Assembly (NCBI GenBank): GCA_003510825.1
Contig: DOKO01000087.1
Location: 1-42,221, forward strand
DNA: 42,221 bases
Source: Stenotrophomonas sp.
GTDB lineage: Bacteria; Pseudomonadota; Gammaproteobacteria; Xanthomonadales; Xanthomonadaceae
Direction: 5' to 3'
The notes under the pieces were generated by a model. It saw nothing but the letters and a program-made list of their open reading frames with translations, was not told where the DNA came from and made no database searches. Position numbers and translations under genes: made by a program. Below, piece by piece: positions 18,256 to 26,126 of the stretch (the stretch's first letter is position 1; the number at the start of each line of letters is the position of its first letter).

Positions 18256-18867
18256 TTACTCTCCGAATTTCTGGATGCTCAACGATTTGACGCAGTCACG
18301 CGCTGGCCTGTCTCTTGCAGATGGAAGATGGTGCGGAACTATCTGAACGAGCATGTTGTTGCGAGTGTATCTGAGTGCCGCAATCCATCCGATCTCGCTG
18401 TAGGTGATCGGCTCTGGCTTGAAGCCAGAGGATTCGATTGAGGCCCTGTACGACTGAAGATCGAGTTCGCAGGGCGGCGATCTCTCGTCGGCGGTTTTAG
18501 CTGACTTTATCAGCTTTAATGAGACGATCGAGTTTGAAGTGAAGGCGCGGTCGAAGTTGTAGGTAACGCTGTACTGCCATTCGCCGCTGGGCAGCCTGAG
18601 CGTGTAGAAGCCTGATTTTCCGTCTGCGTCAGGAGTGAATCGCTTGCCTATCGCATCCTGGATGTAGTCACGTGTCAGCTCTTTGAAGTCGTTGGTGTTC
18701 TTTATCATTTCGAGAAAGCGCTGGCCAAGCCCCTCTGGAGTGATCTCAGCCTGTCCGGTCGTGCTCGATCCCGTCCTGTCCGAGCGGGACTCGCTGGCGG
18801 CTTCTGCATTGCATGCGGTTGCAACAAGAAGCAGTGATACAAGCCAATATTTTCTAGTTTCGCTCAT
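18256..18867 (-). CDS. Putative lipoprotein, paralogue A
   Basis: The protein has 203 aa with a hydrophobic leader and the sequence VATAC, a likely lipobox; GGAGGG precedes the ATG. The family is not recognised. It is clearly paralogous to the gene at 25250-25861. Both share SGFYTL..PSG.WQYSVTYN, a PPC.LDL..Y..S....GF segment, an EIGW motif, and the end ARDCVKSLSIQKFG. A third, more distant relative is at 16614-17249. Two conserved Cys residues may pair. The small ORF at 19013 is nearby on the other strand. No operon partner is seen. Confidence 0.75.
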   Translation of the reverse strand: MSETRKYWLVSLLLVATACNAEAASESRSDRTGSSTTGQAEITPEGLGQRFLEMIKNTNDFKELTRDYIQDAIGKRFTPDADGKSGFYTLRLPSGEWQYSVTYNFDRAFTSNSIVSLKLIKSAKTADERSPPCELDLQSYRASIESSGFKPEPITYSEIGWIAALRYTRNNMLVQIVPHHLPSARDRPARDCVKSLSIQKFGE

Positions 18868-19012
18868 GCTTGATCCCTCCGTGGCCTATGAGAGGCTACT
18901 CCGTTCCGGTCGGAAAGTGAGGTCTAATCAGGGCAGTGGCTTGGTCAACGTGCGATAGTCCAGAGCATCCACTTCGCGTTGGTTGTTCAATCGTCTCCGC
19001 GGGAGCGCATGC

Positions 19013-19423
19013 ATGAGTGTTTCGAGGGTAGTCACTATAACGTTCGCGGATCCGATCCTGTTTGAGGGTCGTCCTAACAGCACGCGGCGGGATTTCCGGC
19101 TGAATCTAGGTTACCTGTGGATGTGCAGCGACGGCTTCGCACTGATAGACCGCTTCAATCTTCCGCTCGTGTCGAGTCCGCATGACCTCGCTGATTGGTC
19201 GCGAGAGCTCACTGAAGCCGAGTACCTCGATCTTGTGGGGCCGCCGGACTTCGAGAGCTTGCTGGCCAAGCACCCGGGCTTGCAACGGATGGTGGACTGG
19301 CGGAGCGAGCCGGGGCATGAGGATCACTACGGTCAGATCAGTGAGATTTTTCATCTGATTTCAGAGTTCAAGCGAGGCAATCGCCCTCTGCGCTATCAGC
19401 TCACCGTCTCTGATATGGGGTGA
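19013..19423 (+). CDS. Hypothetical protein, 136 aa
   Basis: The family is not recognised. The ATG at 19013 has GGGAG at 19001-19005 with good spacing; an in-frame TTG at 18983 would add ten residues without a better site. The product has no signal peptide or membrane segment and should be cytoplasmic. It is rich in aromatic and acidic residues (SRVVTITFADPILFEGRPN, and later SEPGHEDHYGQISEIFHLI). It may be an immunity-like or other small soluble protein, but nothing visible decides this. It lies between lipoprotein paralogue A and the leader-linked small ORF, both on the opposite strand. Confidence 0.6.
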   Translation: MSVSRVVTITFADPILFEGRPNSTRRDFRLNLGYLWMCSDGFALIDRFNLPLVSSPHDLADWSRELTEAEYLDLVGPPDFESLLAKHPGLQRMVDWRSEPGHEDHYGQISEIFHLISEFKRGNRPLRYQLTVSDMG

Positions 19424-19490
19424 CTGGAGGGTGCCGGGCCGCCGTTGAAGGCTTCGTCCTGGTCGCTCGTGAGATGCATTGAGGACCAGA

Positions 19491-19516
19491 TAGCGCGGGG
19501 CCATGCCCCGCGAGCG
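19491..19516. repeat. SMAG-like palindrome
   Basis: The sequence TAGCGCGGGGCCATGCCCCGCGAG forms a compact hairpin of the same design as the GTAG-type repeats elsewhere in the window. It lies just past the 3' end of the small minus-strand gene. Confidence 0.6.
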
Positions 19517-19531
19517 CGCAGCGCGGCGACG

Positions 19532-19888
19532 TCAGGCGGGTCTGACTTCCCTACAAACCAGTTCGGCCAGCTCCCGGCAGGCGAAAAACAACCCTTCAAC
19601 CACGCCTTCGTCCAGGTGCCGGTTGGGCGTAGCCACCGATTCGCAGCGGCTTGCTGCGTGCAGCATCTCGACCGCTGTGAGGATCGCAACGGCGGCGCGA
19701 TCAATCCGGGCCAGCGACTGTCGCCGCCCATCGGAGAGGTTCTCTTCCGGCCACAACATTCCATCGGAACCCTCGCCATCGCGGATGCGCTTGAGGCAGC
19801 CCTGGAACGTGCTGAGGTCGGAGGAGGGGTTGTTGTCGTCGTTGATGGAGTCATCGACGGAGAAGGGCGGGTTCTTGCGAGTGGTCAT
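19532..19888 (-). CDS. Small hypothetical protein with conserved hairpin leader
   Basis: The protein has 118 aa from the ATG at 19888. An in-frame extension to 20101 runs through the conserved leader and is not taken as coding. The N-terminal third is polar and Asn/Asp-rich (SVDDSINDDNNPSSDL). The C-terminal part is helical (ARIDRAAVAILTAVEML, then HLDEGVVEGLFFACREL). I do not recognise the family. A frameshifted paralogue lies at 13684-14012. Both copies sit exactly 147 bases after the same 16-bp hairpin, so leader and ORF form a unit. Expression may be controlled through the leader (inference). Confidence 0.6.
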   Translation of the reverse strand: MTTRKNPPFSVDDSINDDNNPSSDLSTFQGCLKRIRDGEGSDGMLWPEENLSDGRRQSLARIDRAAVAILTAVEMLHAASRCESVATPNRHLDEGVVEGLFFACRELAELVCREVRPA

Positions 19889-20156
19889 GGTGTCGGCTTC
19901 CGTGGCTGTACTTAACAGCGCCACCGCGCGGAAGCGGGTGGCGGACGGTGCGTGGCTGCAAACCGGGTAGCAATGCGACATAGACCGGTGGGCCCGAGGA
20001 CCCCCACGCACCGCCCGCCATACAGGCCGACGGATTGCCCGCCGACACCGGTTTCCGGACGGTGCCGACGGGCAAGCGCAAACAACAGTCGCTTTTGCCA
20101 CACGGGTTTGCAGACCCGGCCACCCGTTGTCGGTGGCGCGCCATGTTGTTTACGCA
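19889..20156 (-). promoter_or_regulatory. Conserved three-hairpin leader, copy 2
   Basis: This is the second copy of the leader at 14013-14275. Hairpin A uses 20035-20050 with 20060-20075 (16 bp, 9-base loop). As minus-strand RNA all 16 positions pair, two of them as G-U; on the plus strand these are A-C mismatches. Hairpin B is 20103-20118 (5-bp CGGGT/ACCCG) and hairpin C is 20119-20137 (GCCACC/GGTGGC). The order and the distance to the start codon match copy 1. One base pair differs between copies as G-C against G-U, so pairing is kept. Confidence 0.6.
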
Positions 20157-20541
20157 TGCACGTTCGGTTCAATAAGAAAAATCCGAAACGTGCGGATGAA
20201 TCGGGAGAGCGGGAAAGAGTGTGGCACGCACCAGCAATGGCGGAAGCGACAAGGGATGACGCGGGCAAGGCGCCGAACCGGTACAGGCGTCATGCAATGC
20301 CGCAAACGGCCCGTATTGGGGGGAGGCGCGTGACGCTTCTCGCTTACCAGTCGTTGTATGAAGCGTTCCAGCCAAGCATGTGGGCGACCCGCCACGTAGA
20401 GCCATGTGACGCATCCGGCCGATTAGGCGTGCCGGATGCGTCATGCGGCCGCTGCGCTCGCCGGGCATGGCCCGGCGCTACCAAGGAGAGCGAACGTAGC
20501 CCGCGGTTGGCGGAGTATCAGCCCGCGCGGCAAATTCACCC
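20157..20541. other. Intergenic stretch with two hairpins
   Basis: No gene is supported. It holds a 13-bp hairpin at 20407-20443 (TGACGCATCCGGC arms) and a SMAG palindrome at 20459-20481 (CGCCGGGCATGGCCCGGCGCTAC). Either may end transcription of the alpha/beta-hydrolase gene that converges from the right. Open frames here are short and have atypical composition. Confidence 0.55.
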
Positions 20542-21471
20542 TTACAGATTCGCATCCAGGAACGCGCGGATCACCGGGCCAATCTCGTGCACATGGCTTT
20601 CCAACGCGAAATGCCCGGTGTCATAGAAATGCACCTCCGCCTTCGGCAGATCGCGCTTGAACGCCTCGGCTCCGGCCGGAATGAAGATCGCATCGTTCCG
20701 CCCCCACACCGCCAGCAGCGGCGGCTTACGGTCGCGGAAGTACTTCTGCAGCTGCGGGTACATCACCACGTTGGTGCGGTAATCCAGCATCAGGTCCAGC
20801 TGGATATCCAGATTGCCCGGGCGCGCCAGGCGCTCGTTGTCCAGCGTGTAGGTTTCCGGCGCGATGCGCATCGCATCCGGCGCGCCGTGGGTGTACTGCC
20901 ACTGGATGCTTTCCGGGGTGAACATGCCGCGCAGTGCATCGCGGTTGGCCGCGGTCGGCGCGCTCCAGTAGCGCTTGATCGGCTCCCACAGTTCGCCCAG
21001 GCCTTCTTCATAGGCGTTGCCGTTCTGCGAAACGATGGCGGTGATGCGTTCCGGGTGTTTGGTGGCCAGGCGCCAACCGACCGGTGCGCCGTAGTCGAAC
21101 ACCTGGATGGCGTAGCGATCGATGCCCACCACTTCGGTGAAGCGGTCGATGGTGTTGGCCAGGTTGGCGAAGGTGTAGGCGTACTTCTCGCGCGGCGGCG
21201 CTTCGGTGAAGCCGAAGCCGGGCAGGTCCGGGGCGATCACGTGGTAGCGGTCGGCCAGCATCGGGATCAGTTCGCGGTACATGAAGGACGAGGAGGGCAG
21301 GCCGTGCAGCAACAGCACGGTGGGCGCCTTGGGGTCGCCGGCTTCGCGGTAGAACACGCGCACGTCGTCCACCTGGGCGTAGTGGAAGGTGACGGCCGGC
21401 GCGGCGGCGTGGGCGGAGGCAACGGCGAGGGCACCGGCAAGGCCGGCTGCCAGACGGGCAGGGGTGTTCAT
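20542..21471 (-). CDS. Exported alpha/beta-hydrolase, dehalogenase/epoxide hydrolase-like
   Basis: The protein has 309 aa from the ATG at 21471 with an upstream GGAG. The N-terminal signal peptide ends near SAHAAA. The alpha/beta-hydrolase fold shows the oxyanion motif HGLPSSS (56-62). The nucleophile elbow is FDYGAP with Asp126, an Asp nucleophile as in haloalkane dehalogenases and epoxide hydrolases. WGRND is a likely acid site, and the base is His287 in DTGHFALE. The substrate is unknown. It lies downstream of the CMD-family gene on the same strand, 69 bp apart, so both are probably transcribed from the promoter at 22129-22262 under the TetR regulator. Confidence 0.85.
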   Translation of the reverse strand: MNTPARLAAGLAGALAVASAHAAAPAVTFHYAQVDDVRVFYREAGDPKAPTVLLLHGLPSSSFMYRELIPMLADRYHVIAPDLPGFGFTEAPPREKYAYTFANLANTIDRFTEVVGIDRYAIQVFDYGAPVGWRLATKHPERITAIVSQNGNAYEEGLGELWEPIKRYWSAPTAANRDALRGMFTPESIQWQYTHGAPDAMRIAPETYTLDNERLARPGNLDIQLDLMLDYRTNVVMYPQLQKYFRDRKPPLLAVWGRNDAIFIPAGAEAFKRDLPKAEVHFYDTGHFALESHVHEIGPVIRAFLDANL

Positions 21472-21540
21472 GGTGTGGGCTCCAACAGGGCGGGAAGGGG
21501 AACGCGCGCGCCACACGGTTGGGCGCGCGCGTGGGGCGGG

Positions 21541-22128
21541 TCAGGCGACCTGCTGGAAGGCGTGGCTGCTGCCGCGCGAGATCTTGCCCTGGTCGAACAG
21601 GCGCAGGATCGGGAAGTCGACGTCGTTGCGGCCGACCTTCCACAGGTAGTTGGTGATGAAGTTCAGCGCCAGGTGGCCGAACACTTCCACGATGTCCTCA
21701 TCGCCCCAGCCGGCGGCGCGCACGGCCTGCAGTTCTTCGTCGGTCACATCGCCCTTGTGGCGCACCAGCAGCAGCACGAAGTCGAGCAGGGCCTGTTCCT
21801 TCGGGTCGGTGGACTTGCCGTGGCGGGCCAGCTCGATGTCTTCCTCGGTGAGCTTCTGCAGCTTTGCGATGGCGGCCAGCAGGGAGATGCAGTATTCGCA
21901 GCCGTTTTCTTCGCCGATGGCCAGGCCGATCTTGCGGGCCAGCTGCTTGCTGAAGCGGCCGTCGGTGAGGTTCTGGAACAGGGCCAGGTAGCTGTTCATG
22001 GTGGCCGGGGAGTTGGCCAGCGCGGTCATGATGATGGGCAGCTTGCCGAACTTGGCCTTGGTCTGCTCCAGCAGCGGCTGCTGGGCCGGGGTGGCGGTTT
22101 CGGGGGTGACGAGGGCGATACGGGACAT
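21541..22128 (-). CDS. Carboxymuconolactone decarboxylase / AhpD-like protein
   Basis: The protein has 195 aa. The CMD fold is shown by RKIGLAIGEENGCEYC with the Cys77-x-x-Cys80 pair, which in AhpD-type proteins is a redox-active disulfide that reduces peroxides. AhpD also has a His four residues after the second Cys. Here that position is Leu84, so a different proton relay or a different activity is likely. It is divergent from the TetR gene across a region with three operators, and upstream of the hydrolase gene. It is probably repressed by TetR and induced by an organic, possibly electrophilic, compound (inference). Confidence 0.85.
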   Translation of the reverse strand: MSRIALVTPETATPAQQPLLEQTKAKFGKLPIIMTALANSPATMNSYLALFQNLTDGRFSKQLARKIGLAIGEENGCEYCISLLAAIAKLQKLTEEDIELARHGKSTDPKEQALLDFVLLLVRHKGDVTDEELQAVRAAGWGDEDIVEVFGHLALNFITNYLWKVGRNDVDFPILRLFDQGKISRGSSHAFQQVA

Positions 22129-22160
22129 GGGAGGTTCCTTGGGGTGGTTGGAATGAAATG

Positions 22161-22238
22161 TACCGAACGGTCGGTACGGGATGAATTGAATCCGAACGAT
22201 CGGTCCACGTCAAGCTTGAATTGGACCGAACGGTCGGA
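22161..22238. promoter_or_regulatory. Three TetR-type operators
   Basis: Three inverted repeats with arms CCGA/TCGG and a 4-base centre ACGG or ACGA lie between the divergent CMD and TetR genes. They are TACCGA-ACGG-TCGGTA at 22161-22176, TCCGA-ACGA-TCGGT at 22191-22204, and ACCGA-ACGG-TCGGA at 22225-22238. Centres are about 29 and 34 bp apart. They are the obvious binding sites of the adjacent TetR regulator. Confidence 0.8.
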
Positions 22239-22262
22239 TATCGTTCAGGCAGGAGGTGACCC

Positions 22263-22838
22263 ATGCCCCAGGTCAGAAAAATCGATGACGCGGCCCTGCT
22301 GGACCGCTTGGCGCTGACGTTCAAGGACGTCGGCTATGAAGGCGCGTCGCTGGCGGTGATTGCCGAGGCGACCGGCCTGAAGAAATCCAGCCTTTACCAC
22401 CGCTTCCCGAACGGGAAGGAGGAGATGGCGCAGGAAGTGCTGGCCCAAGTGGGGCGCGTGCTGGATGCGGAGATCTTCCCGGTGCTGGCCGGCGATGCAC
22501 CGGTGACGGACAAGCTGGCGCGTTTCGTTACGGCGATGGACGCGATGTACGACCACGGCCGGCAGTCGTGCCTGTTGAACATGCTCTCGCCGCCGCGTGG
22601 CGTGCAGAACGGTTGTGGCGACGCGATTGCTTCGACGTTCCACCGGTTGCAGGCCGCGCTGGCGGGAGTAGCGCGGCAGCACGGTGTGGCTGATGCGGAG
22701 GCCGAGCTGCTGGCCGAGCAGATGCTGGTGGAGCTGCACGGCGCGCTGGTGGTGGCGCGTGGGATGGATGCGCCGGCGGTGTTTTCGCGGGCGATTGCGC
22801 GGTTGCCGCGGATTATTCTGGACGCGCCGGTATTGTAG
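22263..22838 (+). CDS. TetR-family repressor
   Basis: The repressor has 191 aa. AGGAGG at 22251-22256 gives a clear start. The HTH is at about residues 28-48 (SLAVIAEATGLKKSSLYHRF). The C-terminal ligand domain resembles TetR_C_16/YxaF-like regulators (CLLNMLSPPRG). It faces the CMD and hydrolase genes across three operators, so it most likely represses that pair and itself. Its TAG stop (22836-22838) is the TAG of the SMAG repeat's GTAG, so the repeat provides the gene end. Confidence 0.9.
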   Translation: MPQVRKIDDAALLDRLALTFKDVGYEGASLAVIAEATGLKKSSLYHRFPNGKEEMAQEVLAQVGRVLDAEIFPVLAGDAPVTDKLARFVTAMDAMYDHGRQSCLLNMLSPPRGVQNGCGDAIASTFHRLQAALAGVARQHGVADAEAELLAEQMLVELHGALVVARGMDAPAVFSRAIARLPRIILDAPVL

Positions 22839-22887
22839 AGCCGAGCCCATGCTCGGCTGCCTTGTGAGCTGCCAGCCATGGGCTGGC
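22835..22887. repeat. SMAG repeat dimer
   Basis: Two palindromes in tandem: GTAGAGCCGAGC / GCTCGGCTGC at 22835-22860 and GCCAGCCATGGGCTGGC at 22871-22887. A nearly identical dimer is at 24389-24441 and an inverted one at 26008-26070. Confidence 0.85.
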
Positions 22888-22975
22888 ACGACTGGGACTT
22901 TGATCGCAAACGGTACGCGATGAAGTGATATACCTGACGGTCAGGTTCTGCCTGCCTACCAAGGAGATCACTGAA

Positions 22976-24349
22976 ATGGATGCCCAGGTTCCATCGATGT
23001 ACGACGCTGACCAGCGCGACCATCATGCCGAGGCCGTACTGGAGGCGTTTTTCGCAACACAGCGCACGCCGGCCATCGTTCTGCAGCGGTTCTACCCGCC
23101 GTCGGCCTTCCCGAAGGTGCGCAGTCGCTTGGGCGGTCTGCCGCAGTTGCCCGACGATCTGGAATGGCCGGTGGGCGAGAGCTACGGCGAACAGGCGCCG
23201 ATGCATTTCCTTGCCCAGATTGATTGCGCCGAGCTGCCGCGCGTGGACACGGATATGCCCGAGCAGGGCGTGTTGTTCTTCTTCGCCATGAACGACGAGG
23301 AACAGATCTGGGACACGGACGAGCCGCAGCAACGCGTGCGCGTGCTGTATGCGCGCGAGGTCGCGGTGGATCAGGAGGTGCGTGCGCTGCCGGAAGGTAT
23401 GCGCCCGATCCTTGATGAAGGCCCCTCTGAGTATGCGTACCGCAATCCCGCATGGCTGCTGCCGGACGAAGAAGGCCCACGCGTGCATGTGCAATGGCCC
23501 CTGGTGGCACGCCGCATGGACACCTGGCCGGACTACCTGGAGTTGCCGCCGGGCGAGGAAGACACGCCGTACTACGACGTCTACCCATCGCGCCTGAGCG
23601 AGATGCGCTTGGGTGCCGCCGTGGCAGCCACGGGCTTGTTCCCGCGTGCGGACGCGGCCACCGAATGGGAGCGTTCGACGTCGCTTGACTGGACGTTCCC
23701 GGTGCAATGGCTGCGTTACCAAAACGATTTCCCGCAGGTGGGCATCATCATCGACCGCCTGGCGCGGGTGATCGGCAACGAGCGGCGCAGAGGCACGCGG
23801 GGCGAGGTGGACTACGCCGATGTGCGCGCGTGGGTCGAACGTGCCGCACGCATTGGCTGGGACGAAGCTCCGGATGATGCGACGCGCGAGGCATTCCGTG
23901 AGTGGATTGTCGGCCACATCAGCGACGAGCTGGGTGGTCTGACGCTGACCGATCTGGACATGGGACGGGCGTTCACCAAGGGGCTGCTGGCGGCGGTTGC
24001 GTACGCGGCAGGGTCACCGGTGGCCGCGGCCCGCATCCCCGCGATGATGTACCGCAGCATGCAGGACGAACACCTGCCGTTCGATGAGAGCAGCCGCACG
24101 CTTCCCGATGGCCGCAAGCGCTGCGCCGAGACTCGCGTGCACCAGATGCTGGGCCACGTGCCCCGCCTTCACGACGTGGTGCCGGAAGTGGAGGGTGAGG
24201 GGGGTGAAGTCTGTCTGCTGCAGCTGGCCTGTGACCCGGCGATCGAGCTGGTGTTTGGTGATTGCGGGCAGGCGACGTTCTGGCTGAGCCGCGAGGACCT
24301 GCGCAACCGACGGTTCGACCGGGTGGTGGGGGTTGTGGAGTCGCATTGA
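22976..24349 (+). CDS. DUF1963 (YwqG-like) protein
   Basis: The protein has 457 aa; AAGGAG at 22961-22966 supports the ATG at 22976 over an in-frame upstream ATG at 22925. The DUF1963 pattern is seen early: SRLGGLPQLPDDLEWP, then MHFLAQIDCAELPR, then QGVLFFF. It appears again at the end: HQMLGHVPRLHD, VCLLQLACD and FGDCGQATFWLSREDL. The middle (about 200-390) is a family insertion. There is no signal peptide. The biochemical role of the family is unknown; YwqG of Bacillus sits near polymorphic toxin genes. No toxin gene is next to this one. Confidence 0.8.
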   Translation: MDAQVPSMYDADQRDHHAEAVLEAFFATQRTPAIVLQRFYPPSAFPKVRSRLGGLPQLPDDLEWPVGESYGEQAPMHFLAQIDCAELPRVDTDMPEQGVLFFFAMNDEEQIWDTDEPQQRVRVLYAREVAVDQEVRALPEGMRPILDEGPSEYAYRNPAWLLPDEEGPRVHVQWPLVARRMDTWPDYLELPPGEEDTPYYDVYPSRLSEMRLGAAVAATGLFPRADAATEWERSTSLDWTFPVQWLRYQNDFPQVGIIIDRLARVIGNERRRGTRGEVDYADVRAWVERAARIGWDEAPDDATREAFREWIVGHISDELGGLTLTDLDMGRAFTKGLLAAVAYAAGSPVAAARIPAMMYRSMQDEHLPFDESSRTLPDGRKRCAETRVHQMLGHVPRLHDVVPEVEGEGGEVCLLQLACDPAIELVFGDCGQATFWLSREDLRNRRFDRVVGVVESH

Positions 24350-24388
24350 GATGGGAGCCCGGCGCCACCGGGACGTGATGGGGTGCCT

Positions 24389-24446
24389 GTAGAGCCGAGC
24401 CCATGCTCGGCTGCCTTGCGAGCTGCCAGCCATGGGCTGGCACTAC
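24389..24446. repeat. SMAG repeat dimer
   Basis: Same two palindromes as at 22835-22887, almost base for base, here 40 bp after the DUF1963 gene. Confidence 0.85.
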
Positions 24447-24503
24447 TGGAGCGGGGCGTGCGGGCTGTAAGCTGGCCCCACCCCTGGCGGCGCTGCTGAT
24501 CCC

Positions 24504-25160
24504 ATGGACCTGATCCGACTGCTTAGATCGCTTGAGGAGTTTCTCTACGAGCTGGTGGGCTGGCTGGTGTTCTACCCGCGCACGCTGTGGCGGGTGCTGC
24601 TGCGGCCGGGGGACGTGGCGCGCTACACGCGGCGCGAGTTCGCCAAGGATCCGGAGCATCGCTTTGCCGATGCCATCAGCCCGGTGCTGATGTTGATCCT
24701 GTCGGTGGTGCTGGCGCACGCGCTGGAGATGACGATGCGCACGACCCCGCTGTCGTTGTCCGGGCCACTGGGCAAGCTGCTGTTTTCCAGCGAGCAGGGG
24801 TTGTTGCTGACGCGATCTGCGGTGTTCTGCATTTTTGCGCTGGGCGCGGCGCTGAGTACGTTGTGGCGGCAGCGCCTGCCGATCAACCGCGACACCTTGC
24901 GTGAGCCGTTTTCCATCCAGGCGTTCCTGGCGTGCCCGTTCGTGCTGCTGCTTGCCGTTTCGCAGGCGGTGGGTGGTGAGGCGAAAGGGTGGGGCGCAGC
25001 GATCGGGCTGGCAGCGGTGGTCTGGTACCTGTGGGCCCGCACGCGCACGTTCGTGGCATTGAACGACGTGGGTTATCTGCCGGCGGCGGGGTTCGTGCTG
25101 GCGTCGTTCCTGCTGACCTCGGCGCTGGTGTTCGCGCTGGGGTTTGCGATTGTGATGTAG
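24504..25160 (+). CDS. Multi-pass membrane protein of unknown function
   Basis: The protein has 218 aa. It has a soluble or amphipathic N-terminus (about 1-55; PRTLWRVLLRPGDVARY) and then four or five membrane helices, roughly at 58-78, 98-118, 139-156, 163-178 and 190-215. Similar architecture occurs in permease-like proteins of Proteobacteria with no assigned function. No catalytic motif is visible. It lies between SMAG repeats with no close same-strand partner. Confidence 0.75.
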   Translation: MDLIRLLRSLEEFLYELVGWLVFYPRTLWRVLLRPGDVARYTRREFAKDPEHRFADAISPVLMLILSVVLAHALEMTMRTTPLSLSGPLGKLLFSSEQGLLLTRSAVFCIFALGAALSTLWRQRLPINRDTLREPFSIQAFLACPFVLLLAVSQAVGGEAKGWGAAIGLAAVVWYLWARTRTFVALNDVGYLPAAGFVLASFLLTSALVFALGFAIVM

Positions 25161-25167
25161 GCCGCAT

Positions 25168-25191
25168 CCGCCGGGCATGGCCCGGCGCTAC
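25168..25191. repeat. SMAG palindrome
   Basis: The sequence CCGCCGGGCATGGCCCGGCGCTAC is the reverse-oriented form of the GTAGCGCCGGGCCATGCCCGGCG unit. It lies just after the membrane-protein stop, where it may act as a transcript end. Confidence 0.75.
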
Positions 25192-25249
25192 CGGAACGGC
25201 GTCGGGGCGCGCCGATGGCGAACCGTAACCCGGGGAGATGCCATGCCGC

Positions 25250-25861
25250 TTAACCCCCAAACTTGTGGATGCTCAACGCTTTGACGCAGTCGCGAGCAGA
25301 TTGGTTTTCCGTAGATGCCAGATGCTGCGGAATGATCTGAACACGCACGTTGTTGCGGACGTAGTTGAGTGCTACTGCCCAGCCAATCTCGTTGTAACTG
25401 ATGGGTTCAGCCTTGAAACCCATGGCGGACAGTGAGGACTGATACGTGCTGAGATCGAGCCCGCAAGGTGGACCATTGATTTCAGAGGTCTCTTTCGACC
25501 TGATCAACTCGATTGCGACGTTCGAGTACTGCGGACGGGAGTCGTCGAGGTTGTAGGTGACGCTGTACTGCCAATCGCCGCTGGGCATCATCAGTGTGTA
25601 GAAGCCTGACGTATCGTCAGCGGCGGAATCGAATCGCGTGCCTACTGCGTTCCGAATGGAGGTCGCTGTCAGCTGGTCGAAGTTGTCTGTGCTTTCAATT
25701 ATTTTAAGAAAGCGGTGGCCGAGCTCTCCAGGCGTGATTTGAGTGCTTCTGTCAATGTTGGGTCCTTGTCCGTCCCTGACGGTTGTCGCGCTTGTAGTAG
25801 CGCCGCAAGCGGTCGCAACAAGCAGCGTTGACGCAACCGTGGCTTTGTAGATGGTTTTCAC
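25250..25861 (-). CDS. Putative lipoprotein, paralogue B
   Basis: The protein has 203 aa, starting at a GTG (25861). It has a leader with VATAC as a likely lipobox, the same as paralogue A at 18256. It aligns with that gene over nearly the whole length: SGFYTLMMPSGDWQYSVTYN, PPCGLDL, EIGWAVALNYVRNNV.VQI, ARDCVKALSIHKFGG. The two conserved Cys residues are kept. Function is unknown. Two equal-length copies 7 kb apart suggest duplication, but divergence is considerable, so it is not recent. A weak AAAGGG lies upstream. Confidence 0.75.
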   Translation of the reverse strand: MKTIYKATVASTLLVATACGATTSATTVRDGQGPNIDRSTQITPGELGHRFLKIIESTDNFDQLTATSIRNAVGTRFDSAADDTSGFYTLMMPSGDWQYSVTYNLDDSRPQYSNVAIELIRSKETSEINGPPCGLDLSTYQSSLSAMGFKAEPISYNEIGWAVALNYVRNNVRVQIIPQHLASTENQSARDCVKALSIHKFGG

Positions 25862-26007
25862 ATCGCGCCCTTTCTTGGCTTACTGAAAATGTACGCCAAT
25901 CGAGCAGAGCCTGTCCGTCTTCCATGGCGCGGCGCTACAGGGCCACCGATGGTTGCGCAGGAGCTGGAGGCCTGGCTGGCTGCGGTGTGCTGGGAGGAGC
26001 GGGAGCT

Positions 26008-26070
26008 GCCAGCCATGGGCTGGCACTACTTGGGGCGCGCAGAAGCAGCCGAGCGTGGGCTCGGCTCTAC
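26008..26070. repeat. SMAG repeat dimer, inverted orientation
   Basis: GCCAGCCATGGGCTGGC at 26008-26024 and GCAGCCGAGCGTGGGCTCGGCTCTAC at 26045-26070 are the reverse of the dimers at 22835 and 24389. A further GCCCGAGC..GCTCGGG hairpin sits at about 26098-26117, directly after the CheW-like gene's stop on its strand. No gene is seen in 25862-26126. Confidence 0.8.
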
Positions 26071-26126
26071 ACGTCCGCGGTTGGATCGTTTGCAGCGCCC
26101 GAGCCTGCGCTCGGGTGGCCGCGCGA

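Noticed and set aside
20587..22317. 576-aa open frame antisense to the hydrolase and CMD genes
   Set aside because: Low-complexity Gly/Val/His-rich translation spanning two real genes and their operator region; no domain.
22394..23917. 507-aa frame antisense to TetR and DUF1963 genes
   Set aside because: Crosses two genes and repeats; composition is that of a shadow frame.
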